Below are positions 48,571 through 58,698 of a stretch of 64,000 nucleotides of DNA, piece by piece. Positions within the stretch are counted from its first letter, which is position 1. Each line of letters starts with the position of its first letter. The stretch comes from Allopontixanthobacter confluentis (GTDB lineage Bacteria > Pseudomonadota > Alphaproteobacteria > Sphingomonadales > Sphingomonadaceae): the NCBI RefSeq assembly GCF_009827615.1, contig NZ_WTYU01000001.1, positions 1,385,001-1,449,000 of the forward strand, in the 5' to 3' direction. The notes under the pieces were generated by a model. That model was not told the origin of the DNA and did no database searches. It saw only the letters and a list, made by a program, of their open reading frames with translations. The translations under genes and the position numbers were made by a program.

Positions 48571-49270
48571 TCAGACGACGCCGAAAGGCAGCATGGCATC
48601 CGCCACCTTGCTGAACCGGGCGATATGGCACCCTTCACATAATCGGCATAGCCATCGCCCTGATCGCCATAAGGGATGCAGCGGGTGATGCCCTGCATGA
48701 TGTGAAGCAGCATCTGCTGAAGTTCTTTTTTTCTTCCAAGAACGGCGTTCGGAATACTGGCTCATTTCAGGGCCGGATACCACCATGCCGCCGGCATTGG
48801 CAGCCTTGCCCGGCGCGAACATGAACCGGGCAACCTTGAAGCGGTGCGTGCCTTCCAGTGTGGTGGGCATATTGGCCCCTTTCGACAACGCGATGCAGCC
48901 ATTTTCGATAAGCGCAGTGGCCTCGTCGGCGTCGAGTTCATTCTGGGTAGCACATGGCAGCGGCAGATCGCATATCACATGCCATAGACGCTTTTTTTCA
49001 TGGGACATCGCGCCAAGGTTCTCATCGGCATAATCGCTGATACGGCCGCGCGGTTACGTCTTTCGCTGTTTGATCCAGTTGATCTTGTCCTGATCATTGC
49101 CGTCCGGATCATGAATGGAGCCGCCGGAATCCGAGATGGTCAGCACTTTGCCGCCCAATTGCGTGATTTTTTCAGCCGCACGGGTGGCCACGCTGCCCGA
49201 TCCCGAGATCACGGCTGCCTTGCCTTTCGCCCTGTCGCCGCGATAGTTTTATGTCGCTACAATATTCAGA
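48571..49270 (-). pseudogene. gdhA: Remnant of NADP-type glutamate dehydrogenase
   Basis: Read on the minus strand from 49245: YRGDRAKGKAAVISGSGSVA (NAD(P) fold), then TISDSGGSIHDPDGNDQDKINW, an in-frame TAA at 49056-49054, then PRGRISDYADENLGAM and CATQNELDADEATALIENG, GANMPTTLEG, FAPGKAANAGGMVVSG, EMSQYSERRSW. A frameshift at a seven-base T run (48726-48732) moves the frame to MLLHIMQGITRCIPYGD...YADYVKGA, and a second shift restores ARFSKVADAMLPFGVV before the stop at 48571. The first half of the enzyme (about 230 residues) is missing. It is certainly broken: one stop, two shifts and an N-terminal deletion. Confidence 0.9.
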
Positions 49271-49322
49271 GCCTGCAACCGGTCATGCGCAAAAGGCGGA
49301 GAGCGGTTCCGGCCAGAATATC

Positions 49323-50027
49323 TCACTCAGCCTGATCATCCGGCAATGTTTCGAACGCTTCGTCAACGCTGCGGTCTTTTTTGGCCGCTGGGGCAAGCGG
49401 TTTCGCGCCAACGGCCTGTGCGGCGCTGCCTGTGGCATCCGTGGCTCGCTTGTCGTCTGAGGGCGGCCCTGCTCCGCCCAGCAAATTGCCAAGGCCGCGC
49501 AATTGCTGGCTCATAACGCCGTCGACCGCCGCTGATATCTCGGCAGGTTTGAAGCGCATATATCCGCCCACGACATATTCAAACAGGATCGTTGCGCCCT
49601 CCCCTTCAGGGGTAATCGTGATGGTCAGCACGCCATCCACCGGCTCACCCTGGAGCGGGCCAAGGCCGCCGCGCATGCGCAGAACCTGCGGCGGGTTGGC
49701 CTGCAGCACCATCATGTGAAGCGCACTGCCACGACGGACCCCTTCGGGTGCTTTAGCAGGAATTGGCAACAACTCGCAAAAACATCCGCCTGCCTGCGCG
49801 CTGATATACATATTGTCAGCATCGCCCGACCACGAATGGCTATCGCTCCACCATTTGCCGGGAGCAAGCAGTGCCAGCCATGCCTCGTAAGGGGTAGCTT
49901 TGACTACCAGACTATCGCGGGTGACAAAGCCGTCGGCGCTTTGCTCTATGACCTTGGCAGCAGCGGGCTGCACCGCAGCAAGGCTCAGTGTCATGGCAAG
50001 AAGCCAAGCTGGCCGGTAATTGCGCAT
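49323..50027 (-). CDS. SRPBCC-domain exported protein
   Basis: 234 residues from the ATG at 50027. Signal peptide to about residue 24 (LAMTLSLAAVQPAAA). The SRPBCC (START/Bet v1-like) domain runs about 30-170: SLVVKATPYEAWLALLAPGKWWSDSHSWSGDADNMYI and TITPEGEGATILFEYVVGGYMRF. The C-terminal 45 residues are a low-complexity tail. It follows adk on the same strand and may share its message. Confidence 0.85.
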   Translation of the reverse strand: MRNYRPAWLLAMTLSLAAVQPAAAKVIEQSADGFVTRDSLVVKATPYEAWLALLAPGKWWSDSHSWSGDADNMYISAQAGGCFCELLPIPAKAPEGVRRGSALHMMVLQANPPQVLRMRGGLGPLQGEPVDGVLTITITPEGEGATILFEYVVGGYMRFKPAEISAAVDGVMSQQLRGLGNLLGGAGPPSDDKRATDATGSAAQAVGAKPLAPAAKKDRSVDEAFETLPDDQAE

Positions 50028-50129
50028 TCGATTTTCCCCCCGATGCCGCGCATTATTCCACGGCAACGGACAAAGGGAAAGGGGGTTCTAACAATGAACC
50101 TAGCGCACTGGGTCCAGCCCCGCCGTCAA

Positions 50130-50774
50130 TCAGGAGAGGATGGAATCCAGTGCGTGGGTGACTTCAGAAATGCTGGCCATTCCGTCCACCCGGCTCACGA
50201 TATCTCGTGCTTCATAAACAGGCAGGATCGGCGCGGTTTTGGCGCGGTATTCCTGCATCCGCTTGCGGACAGTTTCTTCATTGTCGTCAGGCCGGCGTTT
50301 GAACTGCGTACCGCCGCATTTGTCGCACACGCCTTCGACCTTGGGCAGCATGTACCGATCATGATAGCCCGCACCGCACGTGGCGCAAGTGAAACGGCCT
50401 GTGATACGATCGACCAGCGCATCTTCGTTGACTTCAAGCTCGATAACATGGTCGAGCTTACGATTGTGCTTTTCCAGAATCTCGTCGAGAGCGCGCGCCT
50501 GCGGTTCCGTGCGGGGATAGCCATCGAAAATGGCACCGACAGATGGACCCATTGCTTCCAGTTCGGCATCAATCAGGGCTGATACGATTTCATCCGAAAC
50601 AAGTTCGCCGCGTTCCATCACGGCTTTCGCCTGCAGGCCAACCGGCGTACCCGCCTTGACTGCTTCACGCAGCATATCGCCTGTGGAAAGCTGACGCATT
50701 CCGTGATGTTCGACCAGACGGGCAGACTGTGTGCCCTTGCCCGCGCCTGGCGGTCCCAAAAGGATGATATTCAC
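50130..50774 (-). CDS. adk: Adenylate kinase
   Basis: 214 residues. P-loop GPPGAGKGT at 7-15, AMP site STGDMLREAV, IFDGYPRTEPQA. The LID carries four Cys (130, 133, 150, 153 in CATCGAG...CDKCGG), so it is the zinc-binding form. Starts 41 bp after secY, standard secY-adk order. Confidence 0.98.
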   Translation of the reverse strand: MNIILLGPPGAGKGTQSARLVEHHGMRQLSTGDMLREAVKAGTPVGLQAKAVMERGELVSDEIVSALIDAELEAMGPSVGAIFDGYPRTEPQARALDEILEKHNRKLDHVIELEVNEDALVDRITGRFTCATCGAGYHDRYMLPKVEGVCDKCGGTQFKRRPDDNEETVRKRMQEYRAKTAPILPVYEARDIVSRVDGMASISEVTHALDSILS

Positions 50775-50814
50775 GGCAGCTGCCCCCGTAACCTTAAGCC
50801 AGACCGGCGCGCAC

Positions 50815-52179
50815 TTAGCGCAGCCGGCCTTTCAGTTTCGCTTTCTTGATCAGATCGCCATACTGGTGCGCCAGCAAATGCGACTGAACCTGACTGATCG
50901 TATCCACAGTTACATTGACAACGATGAGCAGGCTGGTTCCGCCAAGGAACAGCGGAATTCCCGTCTGTGCGATCATATATTCAGGAATGACACAAACCAA
51001 CGTCAGATAGGCTGCGCCCACCACAGTGATGCGGGTGAGCACATAATCCAGATAGTCCGCCGTACGCTTGCCCGGACGAATGCCGGGGATGAAACCGCCA
51101 TTCTTTTTCAGATTATCGGCCGTTTCTTCAGGATTGAACACCACCGCAGTGTAGAAAAAGCAGAAGAAAATGATGCCGGCAGCATACAGCGCCATATACA
51201 GCGGCTGACCATGCTGCAGATATTGCAGGATAGACTGCAGGATCGAGCCTGTCGTGCTTTCGGTATCAACGGAGTTGCCGGCAAACTGCGTGATTGTCAG
51301 CGGCAACAGCAACAGCGAACTGGCGAAAATTGGCGGGATGACGCCTGCCGTATTGATTTTGAGCGGCAGGTGGCTGCGATCTGCCTGCATCATGCCCCGT
51401 GCACTGGCGCGCTTGGGATATTGGATGAGCAGCCTGCGCTGTGCCCGCTCCATGAAACAGATGAACAGGATCAGCACCACGACCATCGCGATGAACCCGA
51501 TGATGATCACAGGACCGATGGAGCCTGTGCGCCCACCTTCAAACAGGTTGGAAATGAAACTCGGGAACTGCGCGACGATGCCCGCCATAATGATCAGCGA
51601 AACACCATTACCAATCCCGCGCGACGTGATCTGTTCGCCCAGCCACAGCAGGAACATGGTCCCGCCCACAAGACTGATGACTGCACCGACGCGGAACATA
51701 TACCCTGTCTGCACCACTGCCTGCAGCCCGCTCTGCGCGCCATAGGCTTCCAGGCCCGCAGCCAGGAACCAGCCCTGGATGGCGCACAGGAAAACCGTAC
51801 CGTAACGCGTATACTGGTTAAGCCGCTGGCGGCCAGACTGGCCTTCCTTCTTCATCGCAGCAAGCGCTGGATGAAGCGATGATGCCAACTGCACCACGAT
51901 TGACGCGGTGATGTAAGGCATGACGCCCAGGGCAATCAGGCTCATCCGCTCAAGGCTGCCGCCCGAGAAGGTGTTGAACAGATCGAGGATACCACCCCGG
52001 GTCTGGTCATACAGCGATTCAAGCACCAGCGGGTTTACACCCGGCAGCGGAACGAAGCTGAGAAAACGGAAGACGATAAGCGCGCCGATAGTGAACCAGA
52101 TGCGGTTCTTGAGCTCGGTAGCTTTCGAGAAATTGGCGAGGCTGAGATTGCTCGCGATGTTATCGGCGCGTGATGCCAT
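50815..52179 (-). CDS. secY: Protein translocase subunit SecY
   Basis: 454 residues with ten hydrophobic helices. Family stretches: FRFLSFVPLPGVNP (TM1/plug region), GVMPYITASIVVQL, GVSLIIMAGIVAQFP, and NLKKNGGFIPGIRPGKRTADYL (cytoplasmic loop before the last helices). The channel subunit of the Sec machine. A 200-bp gap with a large hairpin separates it from rplO. Confidence 0.98.
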   Translation of the reverse strand: MASRADNIASNLSLANFSKATELKNRIWFTIGALIVFRFLSFVPLPGVNPLVLESLYDQTRGGILDLFNTFSGGSLERMSLIALGVMPYITASIVVQLASSLHPALAAMKKEGQSGRQRLNQYTRYGTVFLCAIQGWFLAAGLEAYGAQSGLQAVVQTGYMFRVGAVISLVGGTMFLLWLGEQITSRGIGNGVSLIIMAGIVAQFPSFISNLFEGGRTGSIGPVIIIGFIAMVVVLILFICFMERAQRRLLIQYPKRASARGMMQADRSHLPLKINTAGVIPPIFASSLLLLPLTITQFAGNSVDTESTTGSILQSILQYLQHGQPLYMALYAAGIIFFCFFYTAVVFNPEETADNLKKNGGFIPGIRPGKRTADYLDYVLTRITVVGAAYLTLVCVIPEYMIAQTGIPLFLGGTSLLIVVNVTVDTISQVQSHLLAHQYGDLIKKAKLKGRLR

Positions 52180-52285
52180 TGTCGATTGTGAACCTTGACG
52201 TTAGCCGTGAAGTGGGCGCCGGGCTGATCCGGCATTCGCTGGTCACATAAGGTGCGTGCGCCCGAATGTCGAACCCCACACCTGC

Positions 52286-52368
52286 AAAAACAATCATCCC
52301 GGACGCTCTCGGGGCCACTTTCCACAGGGAAAAGCCCCCGTTTGTGCGGCCCCGGAGCAAATCCGGGA
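52286..52368 (-). terminator. Large nested hairpin with T tract between rplO and secY
   Basis: Outer stem TCCCGGA (52297-52303) with TCCGGGA (52362-52368) and inner stem CGGGGCC/GGCCCCG (52310-52316 with 52348-52354). Read on the minus strand it is followed by TGATTGTTTTT (T5 at 52290-52286). It looks like an attenuator or partial terminator in front of secY. Confidence 0.7.
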
Positions 52369-52378
52369 CAAAATGTTC

Positions 52379-52909
52379 TTACTTCTTCTTTTTCTTTTCG
52401 AGACGCTTGGCAGTTGCTTCCGCCTTCAGCGCCTTGATTTCAAGGTTCGTCGGCAGGGTCACTTCGACCGAACCGCCAGCCTTTTCAACCGCAGCAACGG
52501 CGCCCTTGGACGCGCCCGCAACGGTGAACTTGACCTTGTCCTTCAACTCGCCCTTGCCGAGCAGACGGACGCCGTCCTTGCCGCCACGAGCGAGACCAGC
52601 AGCCTTCAATGCTTCGTGATCGACCAGCTTCGTGCCGTCGAGCTTGCCTGCATCGATGAACTTCTGGATCATGCCCAGGTTCACTTCTGCAAAGTCCTTG
52701 GCAAACGGATTGTTGAAGCCGCGCTTTGGCAGGCGCATGTGAAGTGGCATCTGGCCGCCTTCGAAGCCCTTGATCGCTACGCCTGAACGGGCCTTCTGGC
52801 CCTTCTGGCCGCGGCCTGAAGTCTTGCCCTTGCCGGAACCGATACCACGGCCCACGCGCATGCGTGACTTGCGGGCACCTTCATTATCGCGGAGTTCATT
52901 AAGTTTCAT
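52379..52909 (-). CDS. rplO: 50S ribosomal protein L15
   Basis: 176 residues. Standard start [43 protein letters not shown]. The C-terminus is Lys/Glu-rich and longer (core about 145). Between rpmD and secY. Confidence 0.98.
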   Translation of the reverse strand: MKLNELRDNEGARKSRMRVGRGIGSGKGKTSGRGQKGQKARSGVAIKGFEGGQMPLHMRLPKRGFNNPFAKDFAEVNLGMIQKFIDAGKLDGTKLVDHEALKAAGLARGGKDGVRLLGKGELKDKVKFTVAGASKGAVAAVEKAGGSVEVTLPTNLEIKALKAEATAKRLEKKKKK

Positions 52910-52982
52910 AATTCTGCACTCGCTTTCGCTTTGTTCGCGCTGGTTGCCAAAATGGCAAAAATGCCCTTGCGGGCAAATTGGA

Positions 52983-53009
52983 AGCGGCCCGGTACATGCC
53001 CGGGCCGCT
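52983..53009 (-). terminator. 10-bp hairpin between rpmD and rplO
   Basis: Perfect stem AGCGGCCCGG (52983-52992) with CCGGGCCGCT (53000-53009) and a 7-nt loop. A second small hairpin with a GCAA tetraloop and ATTTTT lies about 20 bp further down on the minus strand. The first has no U tract, so it may pause or stabilise rather than terminate. Confidence 0.6.
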
Positions 53010-53028
53010 TTAAGTCAAGAAGTCTGGT

Positions 53029-53214
53029 TCAATCGATCACTTCGACCATATGGGGAAGTTTGGCAATTGCACCGCGAACTTCAGGGGTATCCTGACGTTC
53101 GACGACTTTATGCATCTTGTTGAGACCCAGGCCGATCAGCATCTTGCGCTGCTTCTCGGGGCGACGGATCGGCGAACCAATCTGACGGATCTTGACGGTT
53201 TTCTTCTCAGCCAT
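53029..53214 (-). CDS. rpmD: 50S ribosomal protein L30
   Basis: 61 residues: [46 protein letters not shown]. Normal size. Starts 5 bp after rpsE. Confidence 0.96.
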   Translation of the reverse strand: MAEKKTVKIRQIGSPIRRPEKQRKMLIGLGLNKMHKVVERQDTPEVRGAIAKLPHMVEVID

Positions 53215-53219
53215 CGATC

Positions 53220-54092
53220 TTACTCCGTAATAGCAGCAGCGTCGGCTTCTGCCTCAGCTTCGCTGGCCCCGCCACGGCCCAGAAGGTCTGCAACCTTCTT
53301 ACCACGACGCTGTGCAACAGACTTCGGCGAAGTCTGATTGACCAATGCGTCGAATGTAGCGCGGATCATGTTATATGGATTCGAAGTACCGATCGACTTG
53401 GTCACCACGTCGGCAACACCAAGGCTTTCGAATACTGCACGCATTGGGCCACCCGCGATAATGCCGGTACCCGCAGGTGCCGAACGCACAGCAACCTTGC
53501 CGGCGCCAAAACGACCGCGGCCATCATGATGAAGCGTGCGACCTTCCTTGAGGGAGACGCGGATCATCTTCTTCTTGGCAGCAGCAGTTGCCTTGGTGAT
53601 GGCTTCCGGCACTTCACGTGCCTTGCCCTTGCCGAAGCCCACGCGGCCAGTGCCGTCGCCGACAACAACCAAAGCTGCAAAGCCGAAGCGCTTACCGCCC
53701 TTAACCGTCTTGGAAACGCGGTTGATGTGGACCAGTTTTTCAATCAGGCCATCATCTTCTTCTTCGCGGCCACCACGACCACGACCGCCATCACGACCAC
53801 CACGACCACGACCGCCATCACGGCCACCGCCGCCACCACGATTGTTGTCACGGCCACCGCCACGATTGTTGCGGTTACCACGGGGCTGCGATGGATCACC
53901 GGCAGCGGCCGACTGGTTGTCAGCAGCTTCAGTGGTGGCCAGCGTAGGCGTCGGGGTTGAGCCAGCGTTGTCGACTTTTACGCCTTCAGACTTTGCTTCT
54001 GCCGCAGGAGCGGCTGCCGCTTCAGGCTGAGCATTTGTTTCTGCAACCGAATTTGTTTCGGTTTCAGGGGTCTTGTTATCGTCAGCCATCAT
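53220..54092 (-). CDS. rpsE: 30S ribosomal protein S5 with long RGG-rich N-terminal extension
   Basis: 290 residues, against about 165-190 usual. The core starts near residue 113 ([33 protein letters not shown]) and ends [15 protein letters not shown]. The first 110 residues are disordered-looking: an acidic/Ala part (1-68) and an Arg/Gly part (71-109) with RGG repeats, encoded by a 27-bp tandem duplication (53767-53820). The start codon lies 1 bp into rplR (stop/start overlap), so the extension is within the reading frame and not a wrong start unless an internal start is used. Confidence 0.95.
   Translation of the reverse strand: MMADDNKTPETETNSVAETNAQPEAAAAPAAEAKSEGVKVDNAGSTPTPTLATTEAADNQSAAAGDPSQPRGNRNNRGGGRDNNRGGGGGRDGGRGRGGRDGGRGRGGREEEDDGLIEKLVHINRVSKTVKGGKRFGFAALVVVGDGTGRVGFGKGKAREVPEAITKATAAAKKKMIRVSLKEGRTLHHDGRGRFGAGKVAVRSAPAGTGIIAGGPMRAVFESLGVADVVTKSIGTSNPYNMIRATFDALVNQTSPKSVAQRRGKKVADLLGRGGASEAEAEADAAAITE
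53767..53820. repeat. 27-bp tandem duplication inside rpsE
   Basis: 53767-53793 and 53794-53820 differ at one base. They encode two RGRGGRDGG-type units in the N-terminal extension of S5. Confidence 0.85.
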
Positions 54093-54436
54093 CAGAACTC
54101 CAGACCGCCTTCGCGCGCGGCGTCGGCCAGCGCTTTAACGCGGCCATGGAACAGGAAGCCACCGCGATCGAATACGACGGTGGTGACGCCAGCCTTTTGG
54201 GCAGCCGCAGCGATGTCTTTGCCCACCTGGACAGCAGCATCGACATTGGCGCCGGAGCTCTTCGCACCCAGCGTCGATGCGGCAGCGACCGTGCGGCCAT
54301 TACTGTCATCGATGATCTGTGCATAGATGTGACGTCCGGTGCGGTGCACCGAAAGACGCGCGCGGTCACCAGAACGTGCCCGCAAAGCGGTACGTACACG
54401 GCGGCGGCGGCGTTCGAACAGAGAAAGCTTGGCCAT
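54092..54436 (-). CDS. rplR: 50S ribosomal protein L18
   Basis: 114 residues from the ATG at 54436: [35 protein letters not shown], and the end [19 protein letters not shown]. Binds 5S rRNA with L5. Its stop overlaps the rpsE ATG by one base. An in-frame start 48 codons upstream lies inside rplF and is rejected. Confidence 0.97.
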   Translation of the reverse strand: MAKLSLFERRRRRVRTALRARSGDRARLSVHRTGRHIYAQIIDDSNGRTVAAASTLGAKSSGANVDAAVQVGKDIAAAAQKAGVTTVVFDRGGFLFHGRVKALADAAREGGLEF

Positions 54437-54437
54437 C

Positions 54438-54971
54438 TTACTTCTTCTTCCCTTCCTTGCGGAAGATGTATTCGCCGCGGTACTTGATGCCCTTGCCCTT
54501 GTAAGGCTCGGGCTTGCGCCACTGGCGGACTTCGGCAGCGAACTGACCGACTGCCTGCTTGTCATTTCCGCTGATCTCAACCGTGGTCTGATCAGGCGTC
54601 TTTACTTCAATGCCTTCCGGCACGACGATATCGACATCGTGGCTGTAACCAAGCTGCAGCTTCAGGTTCTTGCCCTGCGCTGATGCACGGTAACCAACGC
54701 CGGTGATTTCCAGCACTTTGCTGAAACCATCGGTGACACCGTCGACCAGGTTCGAAACCAGTGTCCGCTGCATGCCCCAGTAGGAACGTGCACGCTTGGT
54801 CTCGTTCGCCGGCATGACGGTGATTTCGTCGCCTTCGACCTTATATTCGATATCATCCAGCATCCCCATCGAAAGGGTGCCCTTGGGCCCCTTCACGCTG
54901 AGAGTGCCATTTTCGATATTTGCAGTCACACCGCTAGGGATAGCGACTGACCTTTTACCGATGCGGCTCAT
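54438..54971 (-). CDS. rplF: 50S ribosomal protein L6
   Basis: 177 residues: [15 protein letters not shown], then [11 protein letters not shown], and the C-terminal [26 protein letters not shown]. Normal. Its start overlaps the rpsH stop by one base. Confidence 0.98.
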   Translation of the reverse strand: MSRIGKRSVAIPSGVTANIENGTLSVKGPKGTLSMGMLDDIEYKVEGDEITVMPANETKRARSYWGMQRTLVSNLVDGVTDGFSKVLEITGVGYRASAQGKNLKLQLGYSHDVDIVVPEGIEVKTPDQTTVEISGNDKQAVGQFAAEVRQWRKPEPYKGKGIKYRGEYIFRKEGKKK

Positions 54972-55366
54972 CAGAATACCTCCGCAAGCACTTCGCCGCC
55001 GACATTTTGCGAACGTGCTTCATTATCTGAAAGCACACCGCGCGGTGTCGAGACGATGGTGATGCCAAGACCGTTACGGACCGTCGGCAGCTCACGGCTT
55101 GCCGAATAGACCCGGCGACCCGGCTTGGAGACGCGGGCGACATGCTTGATAGCAGGTTCGCCCTCGAAATATTTCAGTTCGATACGCAGCGCGGGGTGCT
55201 TGCCACTGGAATCTTCCGAGTAACCGCGAATATAACCTTCGCGCTGGAGGACTTCGAGTACATTTGCACGCAGCTTGGAAGCGGGCGAAAGGACGGAATC
55301 CTTCTTCGCCTGCTGGCCGTTGCGGATACGGGTGAGCATGTCACCCAGGGGATCGGTCATAGCCAT
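54971..55366 (-). CDS. rpsH: 30S ribosomal protein S8
   Basis: 131 residues: [16 protein letters not shown], and the end [33 protein letters not shown]. In E. coli S8 represses the spc operon; here the rRNA-like site was not checked. Confidence 0.98.
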   Translation of the reverse strand: MAMTDPLGDMLTRIRNGQQAKKDSVLSPASKLRANVLEVLQREGYIRGYSEDSSGKHPALRIELKYFEGEPAIKHVARVSKPGRRVYSASRELPTVRNGLGITIVSTPRGVLSDNEARSQNVGGEVLAEVF

Positions 55367-55376
55367 CTAAGGATCC

Positions 55377-55682
55377 TTACCAGCTCGACTTGGTCACGCC
55401 GGGGATCATCCCCTTGTTGGCGAGATTGCGCAGTTCGATGCGGTTCAGGCCGAACTTGCGGTAATAGCCACGTGGGCGGCCGGTGGTGGTGCAGCGGTTC
55501 CGCACACGCGTGGGATTCGCGTTGCGTGGAATTTCTGCCTGCTTCAGGCGCGCAATAAGACGCTCACTCTCATCGAGCGAAGTGTCTTCAGCCACAGCCT
55601 TGAGACGGGCATATTTTGCCGCATACTTCTTGACGAGCTTCTTGCGACGCTCGTTTTTGTTAATGGAACTCAGTTTCGCCAT
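55377..55682 (-). CDS. rpsN: 30S ribosomal protein S14
   Basis: 101 residues: the long zinc-free form (no CxxC), [27 protein letters not shown], and the end [41 protein letters not shown]. Confidence 0.98.
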   Translation of the reverse strand: MAKLSSINKNERRKKLVKKYAAKYARLKAVAEDTSLDESERLIARLKQAEIPRNANPTRVRNRCTTTGRPRGYYRKFGLNRIELRNLANKGMIPGVTKSSW

Positions 55683-55710
55683 TGGACTTAAGCTCTCTTT
55701 TCCTTACCGC

Positions 55711-56292
55711 TCATGCGGCCTGCTGTTCGTCGGCTTCATCAGCCGGGAAAGGGAAACCGAAGAGACGCAGCAATTCGCGCGCTTCTTCATCGGTGTTCGC
55801 CGTGGTGGTGATGATGATATCCATCCCGCGGACCTTTTCGATCCGATCATACGAAATTTCGGGAAAGATGATCTGCTCTTTCAGGCCCATGGCATAATTG
55901 CCACGACCATCAAAGCTTTTCGGGTTCAGGCCACGAAAGTCACGAATGCGGGGCATTGCGATCGTAACCAGACGGTCCACGAATTCATACATGCGCTCAC
56001 GGCGCAAGGTAACCTTGCAACCAATCGGCATGCCTTCGCGCAGCTTGAACTGGGCGATGGATTTCTTGGCCTTGGTGATCACCGGCTTCTGGCCAGCGAT
56101 CAGTGCCATTTCTTCTGCGGCAGTCTGGACTTTCTTCTTGTCCTGGCTCGCTTCGCCCACACCCATGTTGAGTGTGACCTTTTCAAGCCGCGGAACCTGA
56201 AGACGGTTCGTGTAACCGAACTTTTCCGTCATCGCCTTGACGATTTCATCGTCAAAACGCTTCTTCATGCGCGAGATGTTGGAATCAGCCAT
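55711..56292 (-). CDS. rplE: 50S ribosomal protein L5
   Basis: 193 residues from the ATG at 56292. [77 protein letters not shown]. The C-terminus is extended by a short Ala/Asp/Glu tail. It overlaps rplX by 8 bp. Confidence 0.98.
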   Translation of the reverse strand: MADSNISRMKKRFDDEIVKAMTEKFGYTNRLQVPRLEKVTLNMGVGEASQDKKKVQTAAEEMALIAGQKPVITKAKKSIAQFKLREGMPIGCKVTLRRERMYEFVDRLVTIAMPRIRDFRGLNPKSFDGRGNYAMGLKEQIIFPEISYDRIEKVRGMDIIITTTANTDEEARELLRLFGFPFPADEADEQQAA

Positions 56293-56605
56293 CGATTGCT
56301 TCTCCGGACTTAACGGCAATGCGGACCTTTTTACCGTCACGCTCTTCAAACCGAACGCGGGTCGGCTTGCCGTCCTTGGGGTCAGCCACGGCAACCTTCG
56401 AAATGTGCATCGGCGCTTCAAAGCGATCGATGCCACCCTGCGGGTTTTCCTGGCTGGGCTTGCGGTGGCGGGCAGCGATGTTCACGCCTTCGACAACGAT
56501 CTTGCCGTCTTTTGGCATGACCTTGCTGACAATGCCAGTAAGGCCCTTGTCCTTGCCCGAAAGCACGACGACGCTGTCGCCCTTCTTGATCTTAGCGGAA
56601 GCCAT
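56285..56605 (-). CDS. rplX: 50S ribosomal protein L24
   Basis: 106 residues: [38 protein letters not shown] (KOW motif), then [23 protein letters not shown]. Start overlaps the rplN stop by one base. Confidence 0.97.
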   Translation of the reverse strand: MASAKIKKGDSVVVLSGKDKGLTGIVSKVMPKDGKIVVEGVNIAARHRKPSQENPQGGIDRFEAPMHISKVAVADPKDGKPTRVRFEERDGKKVRIAVKSGEAIDG

Positions 56606-56973
56606 TACAGCACCTCCGGCGCTAGACTGATGATTTTCATGAACCCGCGGCTGCGAAGTTCACGGACCACGGGGCCAAAGATACGCGTGCCGATGGGCTC
56701 TTCGTTCTTGTTGACAAGAACTGCGGCGTTACCGTCGAAACGGATCACGCTGCCATCGGGACGACGGACATCCTTACGGGTACGAACGATCACCGCGCGG
56801 TGAACGTCGCCCTTCTTGACCTTGGCGCGTGGCTGCGCTTCCTTGACGGAAACAACAATCACGTCACCGACGCTTGCGGTCCGACGCTTAGACCCGCCCA
56901 GCACCTTGATGCACTGGACGCGCTTCGCGCCGCTGTTGTCCGCGACGTCTAGATTTGATTGCATCTGAATCAT
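56605..56973 (-). CDS. rplN: 50S ribosomal protein L14
   Basis: 122 residues: [31 protein letters not shown], the standard sequence, and [28 protein letters not shown] at the end. First gene of the spc part. Confidence 0.98.
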   Translation of the reverse strand: MIQMQSNLDVADNSGAKRVQCIKVLGGSKRRTASVGDVIVVSVKEAQPRAKVKKGDVHRAVIVRTRKDVRRPDGSVIRFDGNAAVLVNKNEEPIGTRIFGPVVRELRSRGFMKIISLAPEVL

Positions 56974-57027
56974 CGATGCGGTTCCTTCTTAACGGCTTGC
57001 CGAAACCTGTCCGGCAGTTCCAAAAAC

Positions 57028-57327
57028 TTACTTCGTGCTGGCAGCAGCAGCTTCGACTTCGATATCCGCTTCTACAGCGGTACCCTTGCTGGCCTGCACG
57101 GTTTCGAGAACACGCCAGGTCTTGGTCTTGGAGATGGGTTTCGTCTCCTCGATCCGCACTGTTTCGCCCACTTTGTGAACGTTGTTCTCGTCATGCGCGT
57201 GATACTTCTTCGAACGGCGGATGATCTTCCCGTAAAGGGGATGCTTCACCTTGCGCTCGACCTTCACGGTCACAGACTTGTTCATCTTGTCGGACGTTAC
57301 AGTCCCGACGAGGATACGTTTCGGCAT
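57028..57327 (-). CDS. rpsQ: 30S ribosomal protein S17
   Basis: 99 residues; core [49 protein letters not shown], and [13 protein letters not shown]. The last 20 residues (Ala/Glu/Val-rich) extend the usual 80-85. Confidence 0.97.
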   Translation of the reverse strand: MPKRILVGTVTSDKMNKSVTVKVERKVKHPLYGKIIRRSKKYHAHDENNVHKVGETVRIEETKPISKTKTWRVLETVQASKGTAVEADIEVEAAAASTK

Positions 57328-57337
57328 CTTGTGTTCC

Positions 57338-57544
57338 TCAGGCCTTGGCGGCGCTGTTAACGCGCTCGTTCTGCAGCGTCTTGATCTGAGCGATCGCGCG
57401 GCGCACTTCCTTGATCCGTGCCGGCCGTTCGAGTTGGCTGGTAGCAGATTGGAAACGCAGGTTGAACTGTTCGCGCTTCAACTCGACCAGCTGCACATCG
57501 AGCTGATCATCGGTCTTGGTGCGAAGGTCTTCGATCTTGGCCAT
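57338..57544 (-). CDS. rpmC: 50S ribosomal protein L29
   Basis: 68 residues: [56 protein letters not shown]. Sits at the exit tunnel. 2 bp after rplP. Confidence 0.97.
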   Translation of the reverse strand: MAKIEDLRTKTDDQLDVQLVELKREQFNLRFQSATSQLERPARIKEVRRAIAQIKTLQNERVNSAAKA

Positions 57545-57546
57545 CG

Positions 57547-57978
57547 TCAGCCCTCCAGGTGCGAGGTGTCACCCAGACGGGCAACGACCTTGGTCTTGAT
57601 TGGCAGCTTCATCGCCGCACGCTCGAAAGCGACAGCTGCGAGTGGGCCGGGAACGCCGTCCAGCTCGAAAATGATGCGGCCCGGTTTCACCCGTGCTGCC
57701 CAATATTCGATCGAACCCTTGCCTTTACCCTGACGGACCTCGGCAGGCTTCTTGGACACTGGCACGTCCGGGAAGATCCGGATCCACAAACGTCCCTGAC
57801 GCTTGATGTGACGCGTGATGGCGCGGCGTGCCGCTTCAATCTGACGTGCAGTGATACGCTCTGGTTCCAGGGCCTTGAGACCGTAGGAGCCGAAATTCAG
57901 GGTCGTGCCACCACGGGCGTCACCCTTGATCCGACCCTTGAAGGCCTTGCGATACTTTGTTTTCTTCGGTTGCAGCAT
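57547..57978 (-). CDS. rplP: 50S ribosomal protein L16
   Basis: 143 residues: [65 protein letters not shown]. Standard. Confidence 0.98.
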   Translation of the reverse strand: MLQPKKTKYRKAFKGRIKGDARGGTTLNFGSYGLKALEPERITARQIEAARRAITRHIKRQGRLWIRIFPDVPVSKKPAEVRQGKGKGSIEYWAARVKPGRIIFELDGVPGPLAAVAFERAAMKLPIKTKVVARLGDTSHLEG

Positions 57979-57999
57979 GGTGCTTACTCTCGAATTCTA

Positions 58000-58695
58000 T
58001 CAGCGGGCCGGACGGACGCCGGAAGTTTGAGCTTCCATCATCAGTCGGTCTTGTGCAGTCGGATCATGCGCCAGGATTTCTCCCTTGAAGACCCAGACCT
58101 TGATGCCGATGATGCCATAGGCAGTCAGGGCTTCGGCTTCGGCGTAATCGACGTTGGCGCGCAGCGTATGAAGCGGCACGCGGCCTTCGCGATACTGTTC
58201 CACACGGGCGATTTCAGCACCGCCGAGACGGCCGCCGCACTGGATCTTGATGCCTTCGGCACCCAGACGCATGGCAGACTGCATGGCGCGCTTCATCGCA
58301 CGGCGGAACGCGATACGGCGGATCAGCTGATCAGCAATACCCTGTGCCACGAGCTTGGCGTCAATTTCCGGCTTACGGATTTCAACAATGTTAAGCTTCA
58401 CTTCGCTGTCGGTCAGTGCCGAAAGCTTGGTGCGCAGTTTTTCAATGTCCGCGCCCTTCTTGCCAATGATGACACCGGGACGTGCAGCATAGATGGAAAC
58501 GCGGCAAAGCTTTGCTGGACGTTCAATCACCACCTTCGAAATCGCGGCCTGTGGCAGCGCATCGATGATGTACTTGCGGATCTCAATGTCTTCCTTGAGC
58601 AGCTGTGCATAGTCACGCCCTTCGGCGTACCAGCGGCTGTCCCAGGTGCGGTTGATCTGCAGACGCAGGCCGATCGGATTGCTCTTATGACCCAT
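58000..58695 (-). CDS. rpsC: 30S ribosomal protein S3
   Basis: 231 residues: [28 protein letters not shown] domain region [52 protein letters not shown]. Standard. Confidence 0.98.
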   Translation of the reverse strand: MGHKSNPIGLRLQINRTWDSRWYAEGRDYAQLLKEDIEIRKYIIDALPQAAISKVVIERPAKLCRVSIYAARPGVIIGKKGADIEKLRTKLSALTDSEVKLNIVEIRKPEIDAKLVAQGIADQLIRRIAFRRAMKRAMQSAMRLGAEGIKIQCGGRLGGAEIARVEQYREGRVPLHTLRANVDYAEAEALTAYGIIGIKVWVFKGEILAHDPTAQDRLMMEAQTSGVRPAR

Positions 58696-58698
58696 GGA

